A DNA stretch of 64,000 nucleotides, taken from contig NZ_UWOS01000001.1 in the NCBI RefSeq assembly GCF_900604515.1, positions 930,001-994,000 on the forward strand, read 5' to 3'. The notes under the pieces are model-generated. The model was not told the DNA's origin. It made no database searches and saw nothing but the letters and a program-made list of their open reading frames with translations. Within the stretch, counting starts at the first letter, position 1, and every line of letters begins with the position of its first letter. Shown here in pieces: positions 18,770 to 27,675 of this stretch. Both the position numbers and the translations under genes were made by a program. The DNA comes from Arcanobacterium ihumii. Lineage in GTDB: Bacteria; Actinomycetota; Actinomycetes; Actinomycetales; Actinomycetaceae.

Positions 18770-20164
18770 TCAGTCAGTTACTGTTGCTAAAGCAGATCGC
18801 CAGGAACCATAGCGTTGGCGAATCGCGGCTCCCGATGGATATTTCCGAGTACCTGGAAGCGACTTTAGCCATTCCGTGTAGCCAGCGAACGAGGTAGTGC
18901 GATCCTTTTCCTTGGCGTAATCGCGGTAGCGGATAAGCGCGTCGGTGTAATCGGCCTCGGAAAACTTGAGGCTACCGCGTGCCCGTCCACGTTGCGGCTT
19001 TAAACCAATCGACTGAAGTGCATCGTTCCAGTAACCGTTAAAACGTTTAATAAGGGTCTGTGAGGTTGGTGGCCAACTGTACTGTCCACGGCTACTTGAC
19101 ATTCCAAGCTTGGATTGGATGTAAACGCGAGTTGCGTCGTAATCCTTAGCCGAGAGTGCACAATGGGAACCTTCACAGTCCTTGACCACTTCACGAGCTG
19201 CAGAAATGTATTCGAGTACGGTCTCAAGTTGATCCTGGGACGTGAAGTGAAGATGTTGGCGTACAACCTTGACGTAATCGACGGGAAGTTTGTTGAGATC
19301 ACCGCCGTCGAGCTTATTCTTGACGCCAAACATAAGGTAGAGCGCTGCCTTTAGGGCAGTATTGTCAAAGAACTGCTGCACGTTGCTGGTCTCAAAATCG
19401 ATGGCGAGCTGGGCGGCACGACGCAGGATCGATAGCGCAGTACATGCGGAAGCCTCTGTAACCTCGGAAAGTTCAGCGTGGAAACTAATTGATTGATCGT
19501 CGGGAGTTCCGCAAAGGTCGGAAATGCCGCGAATAGAAATAAAAGGAATTCCCCATACATTAGCCACTTGCGCTAGTGCTTGGGACTCCATATCCGCCGT
19601 GAGAGCATTTGGGAACGCTTCGCGAGTATCGCCAACGTTTGCGTCCGTAATAAAGAAATCGGAAGATAGCATCTGTCCAATTCTCAACCTGGTTTCGCCG
19701 GTGATGAGATCGGCAGAATCGGTAGGCATAACACCTTGTTTGATGTCATTAACAAGGTCATACGCGGAGGAAAGGAGAATTTCCGATCCTGGGAAGACGA
19801 CGGGCTGGCCAGGTACTTGACCGCGCTCGTAACCAAATGCGGTTCCATCGGCACCACCATGTATGTATTCGCTACCAATAACGACTTCACCTACGCGCGA
19901 ATCTGCAGCTAATCCACCGGCTGAACCGATGTTTACGATCGAACGAGGAACATAGTGTGTAAGGGCCCAAGTTAGCTTTGATGCTGCGGATACCATTCCA
20001 ATTCTGCTGACGATTAGCAAAAGAGAGATTGACCCACGTTTAGCGAGGTAGCAACCACCTCCAGGGGATGGGACGGTGGTAATTGTGTAGCCGTCTAGGA
20101 GAGCCCGAAACGGGGCCATTTCCTCAGGCATAGCTGCAACGATTAGGGCATTAACGCCGTTCAT
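18770..20164 (-). CDS. MTA/SAH nucleosidase fused to a C-terminal HNH-repeat-like (DNA-binding) region
   Basis: The first ~250 residues are a 5'-methylthioadenosine/S-adenosylhomocysteine nucleosidase. ALIVAAMPEEMAPF carries Glu15 (E. coli Glu12), VNIGSAGG follows, the substrate-contact Met-Glu is at 192-193 (ADMESQALA) and catalytic Asp216 is in SIRGISDLCG. A helical linker (about 255-340) leads to two repeats, about 345-390 and 400-460. Each has a PxxxxIxxRxxxxWxxAL pattern (SQTLIKRFNGYWNDAL and SGAAIRQRYGSWRSAL), as in homing-endonuclease-associated repeats (PF18780). Ordinary MTAN is about 230 residues. GGAGAT precedes the start, and a TATAAT -10 (minus strand, 20288-20293) lies upstream. 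MTAN recycles methylthioadenosine and SAH and makes the AI-2 precursor; what the tail adds is unknown. Confidence 0.85.
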   Translation of the reverse strand: MNGVNALIVAAMPEEMAPFRALLDGYTITTVPSPGGGCYLAKRGSISLLLIVSRIGMVSAASKLTWALTHYVPRSIVNIGSAGGLAADSRVGEVVIGSEYIHGGADGTAFGYERGQVPGQPVVFPGSEILLSSAYDLVNDIKQGVMPTDSADLITGETRLRIGQMLSSDFFITDANVGDTREAFPNALTADMESQALAQVANVWGIPFISIRGISDLCGTPDDQSISFHAELSEVTEASACTALSILRRAAQLAIDFETSNVQQFFDNTALKAALYLMFGVKNKLDGGDLNKLPVDYVKVVRQHLHFTSQDQLETVLEYISAAREVVKDCEGSHCALSAKDYDATRVYIQSKLGMSSSRGQYSWPPTSQTLIKRFNGYWNDALQSIGLKPQRGRARGSLKFSEADYTDALIRYRDYAKEKDRTTSFAGYTEWLKSLPGTRKYPSGAAIRQRYGSWRSALATVTD

Positions 20165-20287
20165 TTGTTTGTAATCTCCAGAAATAGAAGGTCGGTGAGA
20201 TGCTGTTGGGTGACTCTCTTAAACCGTTCGTCGCAATCAAATAAGTTACGAGGGCTCAAACCGGCAAATAATCGTAGAATTTCCACA

Positions 20288-20293
20288 ATTATA
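20288..20293 (-). promoter_or_regulatory. Possible -10 element of the nucleosidase gene
   Basis: On the minus strand this reads TATAAT, a consensus -10, about 120 bases before the start codon. The -35 at the usual spacing (ACAATA) is poor. Confidence 0.35.
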
Positions 20294-20368
20294 TTAAGAT
20301 CGTCGAAACTTATTGTAGCGTGTATTGATTAGTATTCTGCAAGATGAAAACCAACTTTTACACATCTT

Positions 20369-20854
20369 TTATTTAATGGCGTTTATTGTGGGTTTTTGTC
20401 GGTTTTTGGCACACTTGGGGCAGTATCCCCAGAAGGTTACTTCCGCTTCATCAATGACGTAACCATGATCGTCTGAGGGTTCTAAACAGGGAGCTGAACC
20501 AACCACACATGGAATATCGATAACTGTGAAGCACGAACGGCATACTAAATGATGGTGGTTATCGTGATTTGCCAATTCATAGAGTGGAACCGACCCTGCC
20601 GGCTCTATCTTTCGTAGCAGCCCCTTGGCAGTTAGTGTGTGGAGCACATCGTAAACTGCTTGGGTTGAAACCGAGCCAAGCTGAGCAATAACACCATTTC
20701 GAATCTTTTCGGCGTTCGCGTGCGGTCTTCGAGAGATCTCCTCAAGGACAGAGACGCGTGGACGTGTGACGCGCAACCCTGCCTCGCGTAGAGCTTCCGA
20801 AAACTTTGAATTCATAAGGTCTATTGTTGTCACATTTCTAGAATGATTCAACAT
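20369..20854 (-). CDS. Fur-family metal- or peroxide-responsive repressor
   Basis: A 161-residue Fur-superfamily protein. A winged-helix domain (LRVTRPRVSVLEEI through AVYDVLHTLTAKGLL) is followed by a metal-binding dimerisation domain with HDNHHHLVCRSC and CPKCAKN, which give the two-CxxC structural zinc site and the His-rich regulatory site. It resembles actinobacterial FurA/CatR-type regulators more than Zur, but the effector cannot be fixed. The start is uncertain: ATG at 20854 or ATG at 20815. The second gives a more typical N-terminus and leaves a GAAT-G-ATTC dyad (20841-20849) upstream as a possible self-operator. It faces away from nrdHIEF. Confidence 0.88.
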   Translation of the reverse strand: MLNHSRNVTTIDLMNSKFSEALREAGLRVTRPRVSVLEEISRRPHANAEKIRNGVIAQLGSVSTQAVYDVLHTLTAKGLLRKIEPAGSVPLYELANHDNHHHLVCRSCFTVIDIPCVVGSAPCLEPSDDHGYVIDEAEVTFWGYCPKCAKNRQKPTINAIK

Positions 20855-20926
20855 TTCATAACCTTTGTGACCGTCAACCTTTTACTCTTTTTGTTCTTTG
20901 TATTTGGCAGGTGATTGATCTGGTTT

Positions 20927-20945
20927 GTGGAGTGTTTATTGGATA
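20927..20945 (+). repeat. Direct repeat copy 1 upstream of nrdHIEF
   Basis: GTGGAGTGTTTATTGGATA; the second copy at 21312-21329 is identical except for one missing T. The two copies bracket the DnaA-box cluster. Function unknown. Confidence 0.6.
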
Positions 20946-20982
20946 CCTCATTCGGTTAAGGAAGTAATACGAACAATTTGCG

Positions 20983-21015
20983 CGACACGCCGATATTTTC
21001 GACGCGCCGATTTTA
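20983..21015 (+). repeat. Tandem repeat of a 16-17-base unit
   Basis: Two neighbouring units, CGACACGCCGATATTTT and CGACGCGCCGATTTTA, in the AT-rich stretch left of the DnaA boxes. They share CGAC-CGCCGAT-TTTT and could be a protein-binding iteron-like pair. Confidence 0.45.
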
Positions 21016-21058
21016 GACACGTAATTTTTGGATTATGATCCGTGTTTGTTGAACCTTT

Positions 21059-21078
21059 TTATCCACAACTGTGGATAA
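21059..21078. promoter_or_regulatory. Inverted pair of perfect DnaA boxes
   Basis: TTATCCACA and its exact complement TGTGGATAA are separated by two bases, so both match the strict DnaA-box consensus. A one-mismatch box (TGTGGAAAA) follows at 21126-21134 and a weaker one (CAATCCACA) at 21360-21368. DnaA boxes in front of a ribonucleotide reductase operon are known from E. coli nrdAB, where DnaA regulates transcription. Confidence 0.75.
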
Positions 21079-21311
21079 GTCTGTGTCTTGCTTTGGGGAA
21101 AGTGGATATATCCTTTTCCGTTTCCTGTGGAAAAGTGGAGAACCTGGTAATTATCTATGTCTGTTAGTGATGCCTAGATGGGTGAATTTGTGGCGGGAAA
21201 CGTTTTTGGCAGGACCTGCGTAGGAGGATTAGAACGTCATATTTTATCGATCAGTTTTCCATGAGCCCAGGCATTGCATGATGTGTTGGTGGATAGTGTT
21301 GTGGGCTTATG

Positions 21312-21329
21312 GTGGAGTGTTATTGGATA
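21312..21329 (+). repeat. Direct repeat copy 2 upstream of nrdHIEF
   Basis: GTGGAGTGTTATTGGATA, matching copy 1 at 20927-20945 apart from a one-base deletion. It lies between the DnaA boxes and the NrdR boxes. Confidence 0.6.
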
Positions 21330-21415
21330 GGTTTTAGGAACTGAAAAACAATCCTCAGGCAATCCACAAAAGTCAATAGTATTTCGCGAAGAAAACAGTG
21401 AGATAGAACGCGACG

Positions 21416-21463
21416 GCACGCCATCTAGTGGTTCTGTAAAACATTCGCCACTAGGTGTAGTGT
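21416..21463. promoter_or_regulatory. Pair of NrdR-like operator boxes before nrdHIEF
   Basis: Box 1 (21416-21431, GCACGCCATCTAGTGG) matches the published NrdR consensus acaCwAtATaTwGtgt at 10 of 16 positions. Box 2 (21448-21463, CCACTAGGTGTAGTGT) matches at 12. They are exactly 32 bases apart start to start, about three helical turns, the spacing typical of NrdR tandem boxes. The ten-base core CATCTAGTGG of box 1 recurs exactly before nrdD. NrdR represses reductase genes when dATP/ATP signals sufficiency. Confidence 0.72.
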
Positions 21464-21548
21464 CTATGTTCGTACCCGCGAAGTAGTCATAACTTGATTG
21501 CTGGGCGTGGGAAAGTCGTTTTCATAAAAGATTTGGAAGGAGAGCCCC

Positions 21549-21797
21549 ATGAGCATCACCGTTTACACAAAGCCCTCCTGCGTACAGTGCAATGCAACCA
21601 AGCGCGCCCTTGATAAGAGCGGTTTGGACTATGCCGAAGTTGATTTGACGCAGGACGAAGAAGCGCTGGCAACGGTTAAGGCACTCGGTTACCAGCAAGC
21701 TCCAGTCGTGTTTGCAGATGGTGATCACTGGGCAGGTTTCCGCCCAGACAAGATCAAAGCCTTGGTTAAGGTATCTGAGCAGGTTGCAACCGCTTAA
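21549..21797 (+). CDS. nrdH: NrdH glutaredoxin-like electron donor
   Basis: An 82-residue thioredoxin-fold redoxin that reduces the class Ib ribonucleotide reductase NrdE. The active site is CVQC (residues 11-14) in TKPSCVQCNATKRAL. The C-terminal WAGFRPDKIKAL matches the conserved W-S-G-F-R-P-D motif of NrdH and separates it from glutaredoxins. A GGAGAG ribosome site precedes the ATG. It is first in nrdHIEF and is followed by a 19-base perfect hairpin. Confidence 0.95.
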   Translation: MSITVYTKPSCVQCNATKRALDKSGLDYAEVDLTQDEEALATVKALGYQQAPVVFADGDHWAGFRPDKIKALVKVSEQVATA

Positions 21798-21809
21798 CTA
21801 TCACTAGTC

Positions 21810-21852
21810 ATCATTGCCGGAGTGTTGCATAAAGCAACACTCCGGCAATGAT
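21810..21852. terminator. Perfect 19-base hairpin between nrdH and nrdI
   Basis: ATCATTGCCGGAGTGTTGC pairs with an exact complement across a five-base loop (ATAAA). There is no T run after it and the operon continues 65 bases later. It could be a partial terminator or an mRNA stabiliser/processing site that gives more nrdH than nrdIEF transcript. Confidence 0.6.
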
Positions 21853-21916
21853 TGCCTTGTGAAAGAGTAAGCAAAACAGCATGCTAGGGAATCTTAATGG
21901 AGGAGGGCACATCTAG

Positions 21917-22318
21917 ATGGTTAACATCGTCTATTTCTCATCAACAACAAACAACACCAAACGTTTTGTTGAGAAATTAGGTTTTCCCGCGAAACGAATT
22001 CCCCTTCATCCCCGTGATGAGTTTCTTCATGTAGAAGAAGATTATGTGCTTGTGGTCCCTACCTATGGTGGTGGAAATGAGCGAGGAGCTGTTCCTAAAC
22101 AGGTGATTAAGTTTCTCAATGACGAAAAGAACCGGTCGTTCATCCGTGGCGTAATCTCGGGTGGGAACACCAACTTTGGCAAGGCGTACTGTTTAGCTGG
22201 AGACATAATCTCAGCAAAAACACACGTCCCGCACATGTATAGATTTGAGCTTCTGGGCACCCCATTGGATGTGCAAAAAGTTCGCGAAGGATTGGAAGAA
22301 TTTTGGACACAACTTTGA
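21917..22318 (+). CDS. nrdI: NrdI flavodoxin-like protein
   Basis: A 133-residue flavoprotein that supplies the oxidant (superoxide/peroxide) to assemble the Mn(III)2-tyrosyl radical cofactor of NrdF. The FMN phosphate loop is [12 protein letters not shown] (about 5-17), and [21 protein letters not shown] and [12 protein letters not shown] are the family's flavin-binding loops. A GGAGGAGGG ribosome site precedes the start. Its stop overlaps the start of nrdE by 16 bases, a sign of tight co-translation. Confidence 0.95.
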   Translation: MVNIVYFSSTTNNTKRFVEKLGFPAKRIPLHPRDEFLHVEEDYVLVVPTYGGGNERGAVPKQVIKFLNDEKNRSFIRGVISGGNTNFGKAYCLAGDIISAKTHVPHMYRFELLGTPLDVQKVREGLEEFWTQL

Positions 22319-24450
22319 CAGACACCGGCGAAGAGATCACCGATCCAGCACTCGATTATCATGCACTGAACGCACAACTAAATCTTTATGACGCAGAAGG
22401 AAAGATTCAGTTTGACTCAGATAAGCAGGCGGCACGCCAATACTTCCTTCAACACGTAAATAAGAACACCGTGTACTTCCATGATCTTGAAGAAAAGATG
22501 GAGTACCTGGTTGAAGAAGGCTATTACGAAAAACATGTGCTTGATCAGTACGATTTCGCTTTTATTAAGAGCCTGTACAAAGCTTGTTATGCTCACAAGT
22601 TCCGATTCCCAACCTTCCTCGGTGCATTTAAGTACTACACTTCTTATACTCTGAAAACTTTCGATGGTACTCGTTACCTAGAGCGCTTTGAAGATCGTGT
22701 TTGCATGGTTGCACTCACCTTGGCTGAAGGTAGCGAAGAACTTGCTATGGAAATTATGGAAGAGATCATCACCGGTCGCTTCCAGCCCGCAACTCCAACT
22801 TTCTTGAACGCCGGTAAAGCTGCGCGTGGAGAGCTAGTTTCATGTTTCTTGCTCCGTATTGAGGACAATATGGAGTCCATTTCACGCGCAGTTAACTCCT
22901 CGCTCCAGCTTTCGAAGCGTGGAGGTGGCGTGGCACTCAACCTTTCCAATCTGCGTGAACTGGGTGCGCCGATCAAGAAGATTCAAAATCAGTCTTCGGG
23001 TGTTAACCCCGTTATGAAGCTTCTGGAAGATGCTTTCTCCTATGCCAACCAGCTTGGAGCTCGTCAAGGTGCAGGTGCTGTTTACCTACATGCTCATCAT
23101 CCAGACATTATGCGTTTCCTTGATACGAAGCGTGAAAACGCAGACGAAAAGATCCGAATCAAGACGCTCTCACTCGGCGTCGTCGTTCCGGATATTACCT
23201 TTGAACTGGCGAAACGTAACGCTGATATGTACTTGTTCTCACCGTATGATGTTGAGAGGGTTTACGGCGTTCCGTTTACTGAAATCTCCGTGACTGAGAA
23301 GTATGAAGAAATGGTGAACGACAAGCGTATTCGCAAGTCGAAGATCAATGCCCGTCAGTTCTTCCAGACTCTTGCTGAGCTCCAGTTCGAATCTGGTTAT
23401 CCCTACATTTTGTTTGAGGACACCGTTAATAGGCTCAATCCAATTGATGGTCGTATTACGATGTCAAACCTTTGTTCGGAGATCTTGCAGGTCTCGGAGC
23501 CTTCGGAGTTCAACGCAGATCTTTCATATGCGAAGGTCGGTAAGGATATCTCTTGTAATCTAGGTTCGCTCAACATTGCGAGTACCATGGATTCGCCGGA
23601 CTTTGGAAAGACGATTTGTACCGCAATTCGTGCGTTGACTGCAGTTTCTGATCAATCCGATATTTCTTCGGTGCCGTCAATTGAGCGTGGAAACCGGATG
23701 TCCCATGCCATTGGATTAGGTCAGATGAACCTACATGGATACCTTGGTCGTGAGCGTATTCACTATGGATCTGAAGAAGCGCTTGACTTTACGAACATGT
23801 ACTTCTACAACGTTGTCTACCATGCGATTAAGAGCTCCATGTCCATCGCAAAGGAGCGCGGTGAAGTATTCGAGAACTTTGAAAAATCTGACTACGCTCG
23901 TGGAACATTCTTTGACAAGTACATTGATCAAGAATGGGTTCCACAAACACAGCGTGTGGCTAAACTTTTCGAGAATATCGATATTCCTACCCAGGATGAT
24001 TGGCGGGAATTGAAGGCGGACGTTCAGAAATACGGAATGTACAACCAGAACCTACAGGCGGTTCCGCCGACTGGTTCGATTTCGTACATCAACAACTCAA
24101 CGTCGTCGATCCACCCGATCGTTTCACGAATCGAGATCCGAAAAGAAGGTAAGATTGGTCGCGTCTACTATCCAGCCGCATACATGACCAACGACAATCT
24201 TGAATACTACAAGGATGCCTACGAAATCGGCCCTGAAGCGATTATCGATACCTACGCGGTTGCAACACAGCACGTCGATCAGGGATTGTCGCTCACGCTG
24301 TTCTATCCGGATACCGTGACTACTCGCGATGTTAATAAAAACTACATCTACGCTTGGCGTAAGGGAATTAAGACGCTGTACTACATGAGAATTCGTCAAG
24401 CAGCTCTTGATGGAACCGAAGTTGAGGGTTGTGTTTCGTGCATGCTCTGA
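22303..24450 (+). CDS. nrdE: Class Ib ribonucleoside-diphosphate reductase, alpha subunit
   Basis: Large catalytic subunit that reduces NDPs to dNDPs. The 715-residue length suits NrdE, which lacks the full ATP-cone of NrdA. The catalytic-site regions are intact: [21 protein letters not shown] (catalytic Cys), and [12 protein letters not shown]. The C-terminal tail EGCVSCML carries the CxxC reduced by NrdH. I take the TTG at 22303 as the start, inside nrdI with GGAAG a few bases upstream; a second in-frame TTG at 22315 is possible. Confidence 0.95.
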   Translation: MDTTLTDTGEEITDPALDYHALNAQLNLYDAEGKIQFDSDKQAARQYFLQHVNKNTVYFHDLEEKMEYLVEEGYYEKHVLDQYDFAFIKSLYKACYAHKFRFPTFLGAFKYYTSYTLKTFDGTRYLERFEDRVCMVALTLAEGSEELAMEIMEEIITGRFQPATPTFLNAGKAARGELVSCFLLRIEDNMESISRAVNSSLQLSKRGGGVALNLSNLRELGAPIKKIQNQSSGVNPVMKLLEDAFSYANQLGARQGAGAVYLHAHHPDIMRFLDTKRENADEKIRIKTLSLGVVVPDITFELAKRNADMYLFSPYDVERVYGVPFTEISVTEKYEEMVNDKRIRKSKINARQFFQTLAELQFESGYPYILFEDTVNRLNPIDGRITMSNLCSEILQVSEPSEFNADLSYAKVGKDISCNLGSLNIASTMDSPDFGKTICTAIRALTAVSDQSDISSVPSIERGNRMSHAIGLGQMNLHGYLGRERIHYGSEEALDFTNMYFYNVVYHAIKSSMSIAKERGEVFENFEKSDYARGTFFDKYIDQEWVPQTQRVAKLFENIDIPTQDDWRELKADVQKYGMYNQNLQAVPPTGSISYINNSTSSIHPIVSRIEIRKEGKIGRVYYPAAYMTNDNLEYYKDAYEIGPEAIIDTYAVATQHVDQGLSLTLFYPDTVTTRDVNKNYIYAWRKGIKTLYYMRIRQAALDGTEVEGCVSCML

Positions 24451-24501
24451 TGCTGGTTAATGCCAGAATGCGAGCAAGTTTTGACGTACAAATATTGTTA
24501 G

Positions 24502-25500
<999 letters not shown>

Positions 25501-25570
25501 TCTGATTGCAAGTAGCTGTTTTCTGAGGTTTTGCTGAATAACTAAGAGTTATCGTGAGAATCTCGAATCT

Positions 25571-25608
25571 CAAGGCTGCTCTTTCATTATAAAATGAAAG
25601 AGCAGCCT
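25571..25608. terminator. Terminator of nrdHIEF
   Basis: Perfect 16-base stem AAGGCTGCTCTTTCAT/ATGAAAGAGCAGCCTT with a six-base loop, 70 bases after nrdF, followed by a short CGTTT. Confidence 0.75.
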
Positions 25609-25663
25609 TCGTTTACCGTCCTGAGGATTACCTCTGAAGCTTCAATCCCTTAAGGTCTGTATT

Positions 25664-26809
25664 GTGAAAACAATTGATATCTCGCGAATGCGTCTCCTTT
25701 CTCAAGGTCTTGTGAAGAATGATTCCGTGCCGAATTTTGAATCAGCTACGCATGTGGTGCAATACATGCAAGCGGTACAGGGTCAGGACCTGCCTGGCGC
25801 ATTACTTTCGGTTGCAATGCGTTTGAGTAGACCGAATGCTAATTATGCAAAGGCTCTACGGGATGTCCACGAGGCTTTTAACCAAGGGGAGCTGGTCAGA
25901 ACTTGGCCGCAGAGAGGAACTCTGCATTTTCTGCCCACGGAAGACCTACACTGGTATCTATCACTGACGGCGCAACGTAAAATCCAAGCGGAAGAAAAGC
26001 GACGACTAAGCCGTCATGACCTTTTAACTACCGACGTTGATCGTGCCCGCAATGTGGTCGTGAACGCTATTGCCCAGGCACCCGAACGCCGTCTTCGACG
26101 CAGCGAAATTGTTTATGAGCTGGAGAAATATGACCTCATCAAAGGAGCAAACAACGCCTACTACTACCTATACCGCTTTTCTGTGGAAGGTTTGATTGCT
26201 TTCGGACCCCTATATTCACCGAAGGAGCAGTATTTAGTTTTGACGGAGGACCTTCCAAGGATTCAATCGAATGGTAAGGCAAATGCTTCGCGTGAGGACC
26301 TTTTACGCCACCTCATTGAGAGGTTTGTGATATCCCATGGACCTGTAACCGTTAGAGATATCGCATGGTGGAGCGCGTTGGGTCTTACAGAAATCAGAAA
26401 AACTCTTGCAGATTTACATGATGCCGGTGTGATTGCTCCTCTAATGGACGTAAAAGGTACCGTGCAAAATGCTGTGGGAGAGTGCTATTGGGTAGCACCG
26501 GATCTGCAAGAAATATATTCGACGCAGATGGCTACGACTGCGCGTTCGCTACTTCTATTGCCTGGATACGACGAACTGATGCTTGGATACACAGATCGTA
26601 CCCACACCACTGGCATTGAGCACCTAACCACGATCGATCCTGCTCGAAACGGAATTTTTAAAAAGACAATTGTTTCCGGTGGGAGATTAATTGGCTTGTG
26701 GACTTTGCAGGGAGCAAAGAAGACCTTCACTCCAAGTTTCTTAGAGCCAGTGTCCGAGAATGTGCAAATCAGGGTTAGTAGGCTCGCTGAGCGTTTGCCT
26801 CGCGAGTAA
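25664..26809 (+). CDS. Winged-helix DNA-binding protein, AlkZ/YcaQ-like DNA glycosylase family (HTH_42)
   Basis: A 381-residue HTH_42 protein made of three winged-helix units. The QGQ at residues 39-41 (MQAVQGQDLPGAL) matches the catalytic QxQ motif of AlkZ-type glycosylases, and RTWPQRGTLHFL (about 79-90) is the conserved beta-wing motif. Characterised relatives remove bulky alkyl or crosslinked bases; AlkZ gives self-resistance to azinomycin and YcaQ unhooks interstrand crosslinks. No biosynthetic cluster is nearby, so a general repair role is more likely. The start is GTG with AAGG ten bases upstream. Confidence 0.82.
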   Translation: MKTIDISRMRLLSQGLVKNDSVPNFESATHVVQYMQAVQGQDLPGALLSVAMRLSRPNANYAKALRDVHEAFNQGELVRTWPQRGTLHFLPTEDLHWYLSLTAQRKIQAEEKRRLSRHDLLTTDVDRARNVVVNAIAQAPERRLRRSEIVYELEKYDLIKGANNAYYYLYRFSVEGLIAFGPLYSPKEQYLVLTEDLPRIQSNGKANASREDLLRHLIERFVISHGPVTVRDIAWWSALGLTEIRKTLADLHDAGVIAPLMDVKGTVQNAVGECYWVAPDLQEIYSTQMATTARSLLLLPGYDELMLGYTDRTHTTGIEHLTTIDPARNGIFKKTIVSGGRLIGLWTLQGAKKTFTPSFLEPVSENVQIRVSRLAERLPRE

Positions 26810-26861
26810 GAGCTAAGAATTCGCAATAATTATCCGGTTGTGAATTGTTAGGATAGGTTTC

Positions 26862-27491
26862 ATGGCTTACTGTATTTTGGTTGTTTGTACAGGAAATATT
26901 TGCCGATCACCGATGGGTGAGATAGTTCTTCGTGATCGGATCTCGCGGGAGTTTGCTAATTCGGCAGCCGAGGGTGGCCCTGCAGCTGAGTTCTTGGTGA
27001 GTTCAGCGGGGGTATCCTCTGAAGAGTCAGGAAACAATATTGATTCGCGGGCTCGGTCGGTGCTTGAGGAGCGTGGTTATGACGTTAAAGTAGAACACCT
27101 CGCACACCGTGCCACTCCCGAGGAATTACAACAGGCCGACTTAATCCTCGCGATGACGGTTGGTCACGCTCACTCCTTGCGTCGAATGGTTGAGGATGCC
27201 GGTAGTGAGGTTAGTAAGATTCACCTGTGGCGGGAATTTGATGGAACCACACCGTTTGCTCCGGGTGGTGTATTTTCCGACGACGGAGCGTTGGGTTTGA
27301 AAGCAAAGAACTCTGGTTTGTATGGAGGGCAGAAGCGCTCTCGTTATTCAGATTTTTATTCTTCTGATGGAAATCTTGATGTTGCGGATCCTTGGTATGG
27401 TGGCAGAGATGGGTTCTATCGAACTTTAGAAATCGTAGAATCTGGTGCCGACGGAATTGTGAATTGGCTTAGCAATAGCAGAATAATGTAA
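26862..27491 (+). CDS. Low-molecular-weight protein-tyrosine phosphatase
   Basis: The P-loop CTGNICRSP (Cys9, Arg15) and the downstream acid loop VADPWYGG (about residue 174) mark a low-molecular-weight tyrosine phosphatase. At 209 residues it is longer than the usual ~155, because about 40 residues rich in Gly/Ser/Asp are inserted between KIHLWREF and the DPW loop. Such enzymes act on tyrosine-phosphorylated proteins, often polysaccharide kinases. No kinase is adjacent. AGGATAGG precedes the ATG. Confidence 0.9.
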   Translation: MAYCILVVCTGNICRSPMGEIVLRDRISREFANSAAEGGPAAEFLVSSAGVSSEESGNNIDSRARSVLEERGYDVKVEHLAHRATPEELQQADLILAMTVGHAHSLRRMVEDAGSEVSKIHLWREFDGTTPFAPGGVFSDDGALGLKAKNSGLYGGQKRSRYSDFYSSDGNLDVADPWYGGRDGFYRTLEIVESGADGIVNWLSNSRIM

Positions 27492-27675
27492 ATTATCGGT
27501 AAATTTTTGGTTGCTATATCACAATTTGGAGTTACCTATCTCACGCTTTAAGCGACAAGTGGGAAAAATTGAACCTTTGAGGACCTAAGTGATACCTGTG
27601 GTACTAGGGCTTTAGCCCTTAATTGGGTAAATGGCTCAATTAACCAAAAGGTATATGTTTCCGAGGAGGAACATC

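Larger units (their letters stand above)
20855..21548. other. Long non-coding control region between the Fur-family gene and nrdHIEF
   Basis: Nearly 700 AT-rich bases with no credible gene; a 60-codon frame at 21237-21419 lacks a ribosome site and coding character. It contains a tandem 16-17-base repeat (20983-21015), an inverted pair of perfect DnaA boxes, further DnaA-like boxes, a near-identical 18-19-base direct repeat and, closest to nrdH, two NrdR-like boxes with the likely promoter. Confidence 0.75.

Noticed and set aside
21237-21419. Minus-strand 60-codon frame in the nrd control region
   Set aside because: No ribosome site, no domain-like sequence, and it overlaps repeats and an operator.
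20855-21548. Standard chromosomal oriC
   Set aside because: DnaA boxes are present, but dnaA, dnaN, gyrB or rpmH are not adjacent; control of nrdHIEF explains the boxes better.
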